DNA of 42,648 nt. Origin: Beijerinckiaceae bacterium. Its GTDB lineage: Bacteria; Pseudomonadota; Alphaproteobacteria; Rhizobiales; Beijerinckiaceae. Position 1 is the stretch's first letter. Every line of letters begins with the position of its first letter. The notes under the pieces were generated by a model. The model saw nothing but the letters and a program-made list of their open reading frames with translations. It was not told the DNA's origin and made no database searches. Both the position numbers and the translations under genes were made by a program. The stretch is taken from contig JAPJMW010000175.1 in assembly GCA_026461505.1 (NCBI GenBank), forward strand, positions 1 through 42,648, in the 5' to 3' direction. This document shows, piece after piece, positions 1-8,620 of this stretch.

Positions 1-627
1 GTTTTAAAACGCGTCAGTGGCGATGTGTTGATCGACGGTGTCGCGCAAAAACTCAATTCACCCATCGCAGCGAAATCAGCAGGCGGCGGCATTGCTTTGG
101 TACCTGAAGATCGGAAAACCGAAGGTCTGATGTTGCCGATGTCCATTGCAGAAAATCTTGTCATTGCGTCATTGGATGAATTGTCGTCCGGTATTTTTGT
201 TGACGAAACAAAAGTTTCAAATGCCGTAGCCGACGCCATTCAACGGTTGAAAATCAAGATCGGTAGCCCAGACGATGCCGTCTCAACTCTATCAGGTGGT
301 AATCAGCAAAAAGTTGTTATTGCCAAATGGCTGATGACGAGGCCGGATGTTATCCTTTTAAATGATCCGACGCGTGGAATTGACGTTGGTACGAAGCAGG
401 AAATCTATCGCCTTCTGCGTGAATTGGCCGATGAAGGTGCCGCCATTCTGTTCTATTCAACCGACTATGACGAGTTGATTGGTTCATGTGATCGGGTAGC
501 CATTTTGTATGACGGCCGAATCATTTCCGAACTTCAAGGCGACGCGATTAACGAGAAAAATATCGTAGCCGCATCCCTGAATATTGCGGGCCAGAAATCC
601 GAAGGAGGCGCGCATGTCGGCCACTAA
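1..627 (+). CDS. Sugar ABC transporter ATP-binding protein, C-terminal part (5' end outside window)
   Basis: This is the second nucleotide-binding domain of a two-domain CUT2 (RbsA/MglA-like) ATPase. The reading frame is open from base 1, so the gene starts upstream of the window. An ABC signature LSGGNQQK is visible about 95 residues in, followed by a Walker B region LLNDPTRGIDVG and a switch-region STDYDE. The usual LDEPT reads LNDPT here, so the Walker B Asp is Asn and the catalytic Glu is Asp. This matches a recognised variant of the degenerate second domain and need not mean loss of function. The 3' end overlaps the next permease start by 14 bases, indicating an operon. The partner binding protein is not in the window, so the substrate is unknown. 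Confidence 0.9.
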   Translation, partial: VLKRVSGDVLIDGVAQKLNSPIAAKSAGGGIALVPEDRKTEGLMLPMSIAENLVIASLDELSSGIFVDETKVSNAVADAIQRLKIKIGSPDDAVSTLSGGNQQKVVIAKWLMTRPDVILLNDPTRGIDVGTKQEIYRLLRELADEGAAILFYSTDYDELIGSCDRVAILYDGRIISELQGDAINEKNIVAASLNIAGQKSEGGAHVGH

Positions 628-1669
628 GCATTCCGATCTGGGTCTCCGGATCCGGCAAAATATGGGCTTTTCAATCGCCGTTTTGCTGTTTGTGATCGTG
701 TATTTTCTTTACCATCTCGCCCATCCAAAGGGCTTTTCCTCGCAAGTGCTCGTTCAAAACTCGAACGAAGTATTCTCGCTCGCTATGTTGGCCATGGCAC
801 AAACCGTACCCGTATTGTTGGGTGGTCTCGATCTTTCCGTTGGTGCCGTCATGACATTGGTTGATTGTTTGGCGAGCCATTTGTTGGAAGGAACAGGAGC
901 AAGCGTTGGCTTTGGCATTATCGCCTGTTTGTTTGCGGGTGCCTTGGCGGGGTTTGTAAATGGCTGCGTCGTTGTTTTTGGACGTATTCAACCAATCATC
1001 GCCACATTGGCGACAGGAGCCGTTTATATGGGGCTTGCGTTGTTCTTACGTCCAATTCCTGGTGGTAAAATCAACGAGGACATTAATTGGGCGATGACGA
1101 ACGCGCTCGGCGACTTCGCTGAAACTGTTGGTATTTTTGATGACGGCAAGGCGGCGTGGTTTCAACCTGTTGCTGGTGTCCCGACGGCGCTCGTCTTATT
1201 GATTATTGTAGCGCTCGTTACCTGGGTTCCATTTAGGCGCTCCGTTACAGGTCGCACCGTTTACGCCATTGGTTCTGCCGAGGGCGCCGCCTTTATGTCG
1301 GGTCTGAACATCGCGGGCGGCAAGCTTGCTGCCTTTACACTTGCGGGCCTGTTTGCTGGAATTGGTGGAATTTTCATGGCCATCCAGACGTCGTCAGGCA
1401 ATGCTGATATTCCTATGGCGGGGGCTTACACACTCTCCTCGATCGCGTCCGTCGTGATTGGCGGAACATCGCTTTTGGGTGGCACCGGTGGAGCGATTGG
1501 ATCGATTTTTGGTACCCTCATTTTGAAGGTTATTTCCTTCAATTTCCGTGTGTTCGATATTGCCCCGCTTCTGCAGCCGCTTTTTGAGGGTCTTGTCCTC
1601 CTTGCAGCTGTTAGCCTCGGTGCCCTGAGCATCCTCCGCGTTAAGAACCAGCTGGAGTTGTTCCGGTGA
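614..1669 (+). CDS. Sugar ABC transporter permease (RbsC-like), first of a pair
   Basis: This is an inner-membrane permease of the CUT2 family, about 351 residues, with 8-10 hydrophobic segments. Family landmarks are LLGGLDLSVGAV near residue 75 and the late VVIGGTSLLGG motif near 285. The start at 614 is chosen because GGAGG lies 7 bases upstream and the frame begins MSATKHS. An upstream in-frame codon at 584 would add ten residues without a ribosome-binding site. It overlaps the ATPase by 14 bases and the second permease by 4. The pair probably forms the heterodimeric channel served by the upstream ATPase. The substrate cannot be read from the sequence. Confidence 0.9.
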   Translation: MSATKHSDLGLRIRQNMGFSIAVLLFVIVYFLYHLAHPKGFSSQVLVQNSNEVFSLAMLAMAQTVPVLLGGLDLSVGAVMTLVDCLASHLLEGTGASVGFGIIACLFAGALAGFVNGCVVVFGRIQPIIATLATGAVYMGLALFLRPIPGGKINEDINWAMTNALGDFAETVGIFDDGKAAWFQPVAGVPTALVLLIIVALVTWVPFRRSVTGRTVYAIGSAEGAAFMSGLNIAGGKLAAFTLAGLFAGIGGIFMAIQTSSGNADIPMAGAYTLSSIASVVIGGTSLLGGTGGAIGSIFGTLILKVISFNFRVFDIAPLLQPLFEGLVLLAAVSLGALSILRVKNQLELFR

Positions 1670-2640
1670 TTGATATGATCAAAAAATTCTCTCTTTCACG
1701 TCTATCGCGCGACGATAAGCCGATTGCGATTGCGGCGACCTTTATTCTCGTCATCTTGATCGCGGGAACGATTTATACGTTGGATCGCTTTGGCACCGCC
1801 CCATTGTTCTCGCCCACTTATCTCATTCAGCAGCTTCAGATTGGTTCGTTCTTGGGCATCGTGGCTGCCGGCATGATGCTGGTGATTTTGATATCTCAGA
1901 TCGATCTTTCAGTGCCTTGGACTTTGGCCGCAGGAGCCATGACGGCGACCGCTGTCGGTGGTGAATGGGCGCTACCTGCGGCCCTTGTTGTGGGTCTTCT
2001 GGTGGGCACCGTGAACGGCTTGGGTGTTGCTTACTTACGAATTCCGTCGATGATCTTTACGCTGGGCGTCAATGCCGTGATGCGTGGCTTGATGGTCGCC
2101 CAGACGGGTGGTTTTGCCCCGCAGACGAAAGCAACAGAACTTATGCGGTATATTGCTGCGGAGCGCACGCTTGGCATACCACATGCAATTTTCGTTTGGT
2201 TGGCCGTGTCGATCTTGCTCGTTATCATGCTCCGTCGCACGTCATTTGGTCGATCCATTTATGCTATCGGTAATAAAGAAGCGGCGGCCTATCTTTCGGG
2301 CGTGCCGACCAAGCGCGTTACAATCATTGCTTTTATTTTATGCTCGGTCTTAGCGAGCTTGGCGGGCGTTTTGTTGGCGGGATATTCGACAAAGGCTTAT
2401 CAAGGCATGGGCGATGCTTATGTTTTGCCAGCGATTGCGGCGGTGGTTATCGGCGGCACTAATATTCTTGGTGGTCGTGGGCGTTATTTGGGTACTGTTG
2501 TTGGTGTCATTCTGATTGTGCTTTTAAACAGCGTCCTTTCCATCATGGAAATGCCGGAAGCCGGACGTCAGATCATTTATGGTTTGGTAATTATCTCGAT
2601 GCTTCTCGTCTATGGGCGGGGAGAGAAGGCAACGTCCTGA
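1666..2640 (+). CDS. Sugar ABC transporter permease (RbsC-like), second of a pair
   Basis: This is the second CUT2 permease, 324 residues. It is strongly hydrophobic throughout, with ISQIDLSVPWTLA near residue 85 and AAVVIGGTNILGG near 265, both typical of the family. It starts with GTG inside the stop of the preceding permease (GTGA overlap), implying translational coupling. It shares the architecture of its neighbour but is shorter and clearly divergent, so the two look like a heterodimeric pore rather than a recent duplicate. An 80-base gap separates it from the amidohydrolase gene. Confidence 0.9.
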   Translation: MIDMIKKFSLSRLSRDDKPIAIAATFILVILIAGTIYTLDRFGTAPLFSPTYLIQQLQIGSFLGIVAAGMMLVILISQIDLSVPWTLAAGAMTATAVGGEWALPAALVVGLLVGTVNGLGVAYLRIPSMIFTLGVNAVMRGLMVAQTGGFAPQTKATELMRYIAAERTLGIPHAIFVWLAVSILLVIMLRRTSFGRSIYAIGNKEAAAYLSGVPTKRVTIIAFILCSVLASLAGVLLAGYSTKAYQGMGDAYVLPAIAAVVIGGTNILGGRGRYLGTVVGVILIVLLNSVLSIMEMPEAGRQIIYGLVIISMLLVYGRGEKATS

Positions 2641-2719
2641 CATGGCTGATAAACGGTCGCTCATAAGCGACTGAACGCTATAAAAAGCCAGCGGGACCCG
2701 TTTTGAAGGGGAGGATACC

Positions 2720-3973
2720 GTGACGGCTTTATTGTTTACCAATGTGATGATTTGGGATGCGATTAATGATGCTTCCTATCCCGGAGAAGTGCTGATTGAG
2801 GGCAACCGGATAAGCGATGTAGTCTGCGCACCAGGTCAGATTTCTCGGGATCGGGTTAAAGAGACGATTGATGGCCACGGTCAATTTTTGATGCCGGGTA
2901 TGGTTGAAGGCCATTGCCACCTCTCTTTCGTTAACCCATCACGCAATCAAGATCTTGGTGAAATTCCACCCGAAGAACATTTGTTGCAAACCTGTCGTGC
3001 TGCAACCTTCCTTCTCGATCATGGGTTTACAAGCGCTTATTCAGCAGCCTCTGCAAAGCTTCGATTGGATGTCGTCGTTAAGGCAGAAATCGAAAATGGC
3101 TATTTGGCAGGTCCGCGCTACAAGGCAGCTGGTCCGGAAATAACAACAACCGGTGGGCTAGGGGATGAACGAAAGCCTCACATGCATGCCGAAAGCTTCG
3201 GTATGATCGCCGATGGTATTGATGAGATTGTCCGTGCCGTTCGGCTTTGCTGCCGAGAAAATGTAGATAATATAAAATTTAATGTATCGGGTGATGAGTT
3301 TGTTAGTCACGCTCGGGCCGAAATTATTTCTATGCGCGAAGAAGAGCTGAGAATCGGCGTCGAGGTTGCGCATGATTTTGGCAAACGGGTTGCGTGTCAT
3401 AGTCGTGCCGCTGAGTCCGTCAAGCGTGCCGTACGTTCAGGTGTAGATTGTATCTATCACTGTGACTTTGCCGATGAAGAAGCGCTCGACATGTTAGAGG
3501 AAGCAAAACATCGTGTTATCGTTGGACCCGCTTTTGGTCTGGTGCATAACTCCGTGTTTGAGGGGGACGCAGTTGGCTTGACGAAAGAAGTGGCCGAACG
3601 CATGGGGCTACCACGCAAGATCGAATATACGATTGCAACCTATAAAGAAATGCGTAGGCGCGGTATGCGCGTAGTCGTTGGTGGAGATTACGGATTCACC
3701 ATCACGCCAATGGGACAAAATGCCCGTGACATTGGCCATTTTGTTAAATTTTTTGGCTACACACCGGCCGAAGCATTAAAATGCGCCACGGCAGTTGGTG
3801 GCGATTTAATGGGTCATAAAGGTGAGTTAGGCGTTATCAAGCAAGGCGCTTTGGCTGATTTATTGTTGGTGAACGGGGATCCTCTCAAGGATCAGTCTAT
3901 CCTTGTTGGTCCGTCCAATTTCTCTATGATTATGAAGGATGGAAAGATGCACCGTGATCCTCGTCGGCATTAA
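2720..3973 (+). CDS. Metal-dependent amidohydrolase (imidazolonepropionase/prolidase-like)
   Basis: This is a cytoplasmic amidohydrolase-superfamily enzyme of 417 residues. It has the expected N-terminal beta-sandwich, the MPGMVEGHCH entry to the TIM barrel and a C-terminal GALADLLLVNGDPL return strand. A full binuclear ligand set is visible: H65 and H67 (HxH), K186 (the position of the carboxylated lysine), H227, H247 and D323. GTG at 2720 is preceded by GGGGAGGA. The enzyme should hydrolyse a cyclic amide, lactam, lactone or dipeptide-like bond. It sits between sugar permeases and an SDR/cupin pair, so the imported compound may be an amide- or lactone-bearing sugar derivative. That substrate guess is inference. 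Confidence 0.82.
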   Translation: MTALLFTNVMIWDAINDASYPGEVLIEGNRISDVVCAPGQISRDRVKETIDGHGQFLMPGMVEGHCHLSFVNPSRNQDLGEIPPEEHLLQTCRAATFLLDHGFTSAYSAASAKLRLDVVVKAEIENGYLAGPRYKAAGPEITTTGGLGDERKPHMHAESFGMIADGIDEIVRAVRLCCRENVDNIKFNVSGDEFVSHARAEIISMREEELRIGVEVAHDFGKRVACHSRAAESVKRAVRSGVDCIYHCDFADEEALDMLEEAKHRVIVGPAFGLVHNSVFEGDAVGLTKEVAERMGLPRKIEYTIATYKEMRRRGMRVVVGGDYGFTITPMGQNARDIGHFVKFFGYTPAEALKCATAVGGDLMGHKGELGVIKQGALADLLLVNGDPLKDQSILVGPSNFSMIMKDGKMHRDPRRH

Positions 3974-4149
3974 GTTATTAGATTTTTAGTACGTGCTAGG
4001 GCGCGCTTCAAGATAGCGGGGCATATTGTTTGGCGCATGCCGAATACGTGAGGTCGGTAATTAGTGAACGGACGGAAATCGTTTTTTCTATCGTCATGCA
4101 AGATGATATGAGTGTTGATAAATTGCGGGTCTTGAAGTTGGGCGGGGTA

Positions 4150-4884
4150 ATGAAGAAAAGTTCTTCGTCGCTAGGCGATAGAGTAGCTCTGATAACGGGC
4201 GGTGCCCGCGGTATAGGCTTTGGTATTGCCGATTCCTTGTTAGCAAATGGCTATCACGTCATGGTTACGGGACTTACGCATAGTGAAGTTGCCGCCGCTC
4301 CATTGCGTGAAAACCTTTCAATCCATCAGCTCGATGTTACGGATGATGCGTCTGTAAAAGCTCTTATGCAAAGATGTGAACGTCTCGATGTGTTGATCAA
4401 TTGCGCGGGAGTGATCATTCGCGGCGGTGCGGAATATGATATCGAACAGTTCAAAAAAGTAATTGATGTTAATCTAACAGGCACCATGCGGATGTGTATG
4501 GCAGCGAAGCCTAAACTTACCCATTCGGCCAATGGCGTCATTATCAATACGGCTTCGATGTTGTCGATATTTGGAGGTCCGCTGACGCCCGCCTATTCGG
4601 CCTCCAAAGGCGGGGTCGTGCAGCTTACGAAGTCATTGGCTGTAGCATGGGCTGAGGATGGCATTAGGGTCAACGCAATAGCTCCAGGTTGGATTGAGAC
4701 CGAACTCACCAAAGGCGCTCGCGAAGATCCCGTTCGAACAAAAGCGATCATTGATCGCACGCCCATGAAGCGATGGGGGATGCCGAACGATATTGGCGGT
4801 GTAGTGGCGCATCTGTGTTCCGATGCCGCACGATTTATAACCGGCGCCGTCATCCCTATAGATGGCGGCTATTCAGCCGTATGA
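4150..4884 (+). CDS. SDR-family NAD(P)-dependent oxidoreductase
   Basis: This is a classical short-chain dehydrogenase of 244 residues from the chosen start. Visible motifs are the cofactor-binding TGGARGIG (16-23), NCAG (84-87), N108, catalytic S136, Y149 and K153 (YSASK), and the PGWIETEL stretch after the active site. The C-terminal GAVIPIDGGY is typical of sugar/polyol and 3-ketoacyl-type SDRs. The frame is open upstream with possible starts at 4096 and 4030 (TTG), but these would add 18-40 residues not expected before the Rossmann fold. It probably oxidises a hydroxyl of the imported compound or of the product of the upstream amidohydrolase. The exact substrate is unknown. Confidence 0.85.
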   Translation: MKKSSSSLGDRVALITGGARGIGFGIADSLLANGYHVMVTGLTHSEVAAAPLRENLSIHQLDVTDDASVKALMQRCERLDVLINCAGVIIRGGAEYDIEQFKKVIDVNLTGTMRMCMAAKPKLTHSANGVIINTASMLSIFGGPLTPAYSASKGGVVQLTKSLAVAWAEDGIRVNAIAPGWIETELTKGAREDPVRTKAIIDRTPMKRWGMPNDIGGVVAHLCSDAARFITGAVIPIDGGYSAV

Positions 4885-4899
4885 CGTATAAGGAAACTG

Positions 4900-5454
4900 A
4901 TGATGACGAATGTAACGCCTAATCACATCGGATTAAAAGCAGATGACGCGACAGCTCGTCTCCCTTATCGACATCCGCAACCAAAAGATGCCTTTCCAGA
5001 AATCGTAATTCCGCATGCTATTCCAGAGGATGAGCGGCTATGGGTACCGCAAGCTGAAAATGTTTGGTTTCGTCCACTTTGCCTGTCCGCCAGTCGCGGT
5101 TACTGGATGAATATGTTGCGTGTGAGAAAATCAGGCGTCTTGTCGCGCCACCGTCACCCTCAACCGGTTCACGGTTACGTCATAAAAGGCTCATGGCGCT
5201 ACCTTGAGCATGATTGGATTGCTACAGAGGGCGCCTATATCTACGAGGCGCCCGGTGAAACACATACGCTCGTCGTTGATCCTGATGTTGCTGAAATGAT
5301 AACGATGTTTCAAGTCAACGGGGCAATGATTTATGTCGATCCAGACGGCGCTGTGCAGGGTTATGAGGACGTGTTCACTAAGATCGATATGTGCAGGAAA
5401 CACTATAACGCGGTCGGACTAGGCGATGCCTATGCCGATCAATTTATTCGATAA
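4900..5454 (+). CDS. Cupin-fold oxygenase of the 2,4'-dihydroxyacetophenone dioxygenase-like family
   Basis: This is a small 184-residue cupin. The first cupin motif is RHRHPQPVHGYVIKGSWRY, holding metal-binding histidines. The second region, GAYIYEAPGETHTLVV, supplies a further Glu and His. The overall sequence resembles proteins annotated as 2,4'-dihydroxyacetophenone dioxygenase family, which are Fe(II) enzymes cleaving C-C bonds next to a carbonyl. It begins 15 bases after the SDR stop, so it is the last gene of the first operon. ATG codons at 4900 and 4903 are both usable. An isomerase-type cupin is an alternative. Family membership is fairly sure; the reaction is not. Confidence 0.72.
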   Translation: MMTNVTPNHIGLKADDATARLPYRHPQPKDAFPEIVIPHAIPEDERLWVPQAENVWFRPLCLSASRGYWMNMLRVRKSGVLSRHRHPQPVHGYVIKGSWRYLEHDWIATEGAYIYEAPGETHTLVVDPDVAEMITMFQVNGAMIYVDPDGAVQGYEDVFTKIDMCRKHYNAVGLGDAYADQFIR

Positions 5455-5705
5455 AGGTGTTAAACGGGCTTTTCTGCTGCGGGCGTTTTGTGCCTGAATC
5501 ATAATTGCTATTCGTCTCATCTTGGTGCCGTAATAGTCTAAATTTTTCGATTTGAAGCGCTAAGAGCACCATAAATGAGATAAGATAAACGCCTTTAGTA
5601 TCTTCGATTGGATTAAAAGGATCCTTGTGAAAGTTTTTTTATAAAGTACTAATTGTGTGGCTATACGATGGATGATTTCAGATTTGCGGCCTGCAACAAG
5701 TGTAA

Positions 5706-6497
5706 TCATGGAAGCTTTGCCAAAAAGCCTGCAAATTCTGCATCGGCGATTGGCACTAAATGCTTCTCTTCGGGATAGGCGCCGGAAGATACATCGGCTA
5801 CGAATTCTTTAAAGGCTGCAATGCGCTCTTGTTGGAGCCGATCATATTCAGCTCGAAAATTGCGGTAGGTTTTTGCGTGGCGCGGCTTATGGCCACGCGT
5901 ATACCCTAGAACATCTTCTGCAAATAAATATTGCGCGTCTCCACCTGGTCCGGCACCCATGGACAGCATGAGCAGAGACGTCCGCTTCGAGATTTCAGCG
6001 GCCACGCGGTCTGGTACAACTTCCAATTCTGCACCAATTGCACCCGCTTCTTCTAGCTGTTTGACATGTTCGTAAATCGCCATAGCACTTGCGGCAGACT
6101 TGCCTACTGCTTTGAAGCCGCCGGTCCAGGTTGCCTTAGACGGTATAAGACCAACATGACTGATGACGGGTATGCCTTCGGCGGATAGGCGCTTAATTGT
6201 ATCAAGACTTGCCGCACAATAAACGGCATCTCCGCCTATTTTCATCGCGCGGTGGGCAGCACGTAAATAGTCCTCATAGGTACATAATTCGCCATAGAGA
6301 AGGCCCACCTGAACAAAGCACTGGCCGGCCGCTTCACGCATTTCCGGTGTCCAAATAGGATCAATAATCGAAAGAATATCGATACCCGCAATCGCTGCAG
6401 CCGCAGCTTCATCCGGCGTATCCACAAATAACATGGTCAATTGCCTTTTGCCTTTTAAGGCTCGTAGATCGGCGACCGTTAAGCGGTTATGGATCAT
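5706..6497 (-). CDS. PanB-like (ketopantoate hydroxymethyltransferase family) protein with altered active site
   Basis: This is a 263-residue TIM-barrel protein of the PEP mutase/ketopantoate hydroxymethyltransferase fold. PanB-like landmarks are GIPVISHVGLIPS (about 108-120), GGFKAVGK (126-133), ELEVVP (157-162) and GGDAQYLFAEDVLG (185-198). Where PanB has K-x-E-G-G (E. coli K112 and E114) this protein reads YCAAS (93-97), and the second metal-Asp region is also different. One Asp (D46) and the base Glu (E159) remain. The start has AGAGGA 5 bases upstream. It is the last gene of the leftward operon, 89 bases after the ATPase gene. A different aldol or isomerase role on an inositol/sugar intermediate is more likely than pantothenate synthesis. 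Confidence 0.68.
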   Translation of the reverse strand: MIHNRLTVADLRALKGKRQLTMLFVDTPDEAAAAAIAGIDILSIIDPIWTPEMREAAGQCFVQVGLLYGELCTYEDYLRAAHRAMKIGGDAVYCAASLDTIKRLSAEGIPVISHVGLIPSKATWTGGFKAVGKSAASAMAIYEHVKQLEEAGAIGAELEVVPDRVAAEISKRTSLLMLSMGAGPGGDAQYLFAEDVLGYTRGHKPRHAKTYRNFRAEYDRLQQERIAAFKEFVADVSSGAYPEEKHLVPIADAEFAGFLAKLP

Positions 6498-6586
6498 ATT
6501 ATCCTCTTAAGATGCATTGAATAGCTATCGACACCCACTGCTAAATTTAGACGTTGTAATGGTACAAACCATCTAAGTGGCAATGA

Positions 6587-7363
6587 TTACAACGGCGTTG
6601 TTTCGACGAATTCTGCTCCCGTCTTAGCGCCGGTTATATAAGAAACAACATCTTCACCACTTGTTTCTTTTTTACGAAGATTCGCGACAATACGGCCACG
6701 GCGAAAGACGATGATACGATCTACAAGATCAAAGACTTGCCGCATATTATGGGAGATCAAAATCAGCGGCTCACCATTTGCCTTTAGGGTACGGATAATA
6801 TTTTCGACCTGTAATGTCTCTTGAACGCCAAGCGCCGCGGTTGGCTCATCCATTATAATGAGCTTCGAGGCAAAGGTTGCTGTTCGTGCAATGGCAACGC
6901 ATTGCCGCTGCCCACCAGACATATTCCGGATCATATTGCTGATATCAGGGATTTTAACAGCGGTTCGTTTGAGCGCAGCCTCGGTTGCTGCCTTCATGCC
7001 TTTGAAGTCGAGGATCGAAAATGGACCAAGATTAAATAGAATTTTTTCACGTCCCAAAAATAAATTAGAAGGTACGTCTAGATCATCCGCGAGGGCGAGG
7101 TTTTGAAAGACGGTTTCAATGCCAGCCTCACGAGCATCGATTGGACTGCGAAAAATTTTCTCAACGCCGTGGAAGATAATTTTTCCGCGTGTTGGTTGTT
7201 CCACGCCTGTAAGTTGACGCACGAAAGTTGATTTTCCTGCACCATTATCGCCCATAATGGCCACATGCTCACCTTGACGAAGTTCGAAATCGACATTTTC
7301 GAGCGCGTGTACGCCGCCATAATATTTGGTGAGACCTTCAATTTTGAGAATCGTATCGCTCAT
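6587..7363 (-). CDS. Single-domain sugar ABC transporter ATP-binding protein
   Basis: This is an ATPase of 258 residues with one nucleotide-binding domain (FrcA-like, half the length of RbsA). Walker A GDNGAGKST is near residue 40, signature MSGGQRQ near 148, Walker [13 protein letters not shown] near 167, and the H-loop ISHN near 203. All catalytic residues are present, unlike the ATPase fragment at the left edge. It starts 3 bases after the permease stop, with AAGGGG upstream. With the permease at 7367 and binding protein at 8621 it makes a complete importer. The binding protein suggests an inositol- or rhizopine-like substrate. Confidence 0.9.
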   Translation of the reverse strand: MSDTILKIEGLTKYYGGVHALENVDFELRQGEHVAIMGDNGAGKSTFVRQLTGVEQPTRGKIIFHGVEKIFRSPIDAREAGIETVFQNLALADDLDVPSNLFLGREKILFNLGPFSILDFKGMKAATEAALKRTAVKIPDISNMIRNMSGGQRQCVAIARTATFASKLIIMDEPTAALGVQETLQVENIIRTLKANGEPLILISHNMRQVFDLVDRIIVFRRGRIVANLRKKETSGEDVVSYITGAKTGAEFVETTPL

Positions 7364-7366
7364 CGC

Positions 7367-8443
7367 TCAACCCCTTAGGCTACGGCTGCGTTGACGCCAT
7401 TGATCGAGAACGACCGCGCCCACAATAATCACACCCTTCACCATTTCTTGGTAATAGGCATCAAGGCGCATGAAGGTGAAGCCAGAGATGATCACGCCAA
7501 AAATCAGCGCGCCGAGGACGGTGCCGATGATAGAGCCTCGCCCCCCTGATAAGGACACGCCTCCAATAACGGCCATCGCAATCGCATCTAATTCATACAT
7601 CACGCCCATGCCTGATCGTGCCGTAAGATTTTTTGAGGAAACAACGACAGCAGCAAGAGCCGCCAGACAAGCAGCGATCGTGTAAACGAGGATACGATGA
7701 TTTTCGACCTTAATGCCAGAAACCCTTGCCGCTTCTTCATTTGAGCCAATGGCATAAGAGTGCTTGCCATATTTTGTGTAGGTCATGATGAGATGGAAGA
7801 GCAGGGCGATTGAGATGAAAATAATAACTGGCATCATTCCAGACCCGATAGCGGTATAGGCCTCTGTCGGGAAGGAAATTGGTTTGCCCTTGGTAATCCA
7901 TTTAGAAACGCCGCGGGCTGTCGCCATCATGCCAAGGGTCGCAATAAAGGGCGGAATTCTTGTATAGGCGACAAGCGAGCCATTGATAACGCCGGCTACG
8001 ATACCGCATCCTAAAGCGATCATCAGAGGTACAATAACGGGAAGATCAAGCCACTCGGCACCTTTAAAAACAGCCGTTGGATTAGGGTTTCCATTGACCA
8101 AAGAGACTTGCGCAAACGACATGGCGATCATGGCTGTGGCACCAACGACCGAGCCGGATGATAAATCAATGCCACCTGATATAATCACTTGCGTTACACC
8201 GACGGCGATGATGCCAACAATGGAGACTTGTAAAATAATAATTTGAAGGCGCTGTTCGTTAAATAGGCCAGTCACATCTGTCCTGGTATTGAACAGAAAG
8301 CTGTCGCCCATAAAAACTCGGCCTAAAATTTCAAATGTTGCAATGATGACGATAAGCGCAATCAGAACGTTGAGTTCAGGAAACCGGGCTTTAAGCGAGC
8401 GATCGGGCCCGCTAGAAATAGATTTAGCTCGTTGATCGGACAC
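7367..8443 (-). CDS. Sugar ABC transporter permease (inositol/rhizopine-type system)
   Basis: This is a 358-residue CUT2 permease with about ten membrane segments. Motifs are IISGGIDLSSGSVVG near residue 88 and AVIGGVSLSGGRGS near 290. The start is GTG at 8443, with GGGAGG nine bases upstream. A soluble N-terminal tail of about 25 residues precedes the first membrane span. The gene lies 177 bases after the binding-protein gene, and that gap holds two hairpins. It is close-coupled (3 bases) to the ATPase. It forms the pore, probably as a homodimer because no second permease is present. Confidence 0.9.
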   Translation of the reverse strand: MSDQRAKSISSGPDRSLKARFPELNVLIALIVIIATFEILGRVFMGDSFLFNTRTDVTGLFNEQRLQIIILQVSIVGIIAVGVTQVIISGGIDLSSGSVVGATAMIAMSFAQVSLVNGNPNPTAVFKGAEWLDLPVIVPLMIALGCGIVAGVINGSLVAYTRIPPFIATLGMMATARGVSKWITKGKPISFPTEAYTAIGSGMMPVIIFISIALLFHLIMTYTKYGKHSYAIGSNEEAARVSGIKVENHRILVYTIAACLAALAAVVVSSKNLTARSGMGVMYELDAIAMAVIGGVSLSGGRGSIIGTVLGALIFGVIISGFTFMRLDAYYQEMVKGVIIVGAVVLDQWRQRSRSLRG

Positions 8444-8516
8444 GTTCCAATACCTCCCGTTTTGATCACACCTGCGGCCTTATAAAAATGACCGTCTCTG
8501 GAGCTAACCCCTTTGG

Positions 8517-8600
8517 AAGGGATGGGCACGCCCCCGTGCCATGATCAAGATAGTCCAATAATCTAATAATTGGGAGCGCCCCGTAAAGCGCTCCCAACTT
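8517..8600 (-). terminator. Two hairpins between binding-protein and permease genes (attenuator or mRNA-stabilising)
   Basis: One hairpin is a perfect 10-bp inverted repeat TTGGGAGCGC (8570-8579) / GCGCTCCCAA (8588-8597) with an 8-base loop. A second is GGCACG (8525-8530) / CGTGCC (8535-8540). Read on the minus strand they follow the binding-protein stop at 8621. No strong U-run follows, so partial termination or 3'-end protection of the binding-protein message is likelier than full termination. This would give more binding protein than channel. Confidence 0.6.
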
Positions 8601-8620
8601 ACTGTGTTATGGATATCGAC

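Noticed and set aside
4084-4099. TTTTTTCTATCGTCAT, a partial match to the complement of the 14-bp motif, upstream of the SDR gene
   Set aside because: The match breaks after nine to ten bases and lies in an AT-rich stretch, so it is not good evidence of the same operator.
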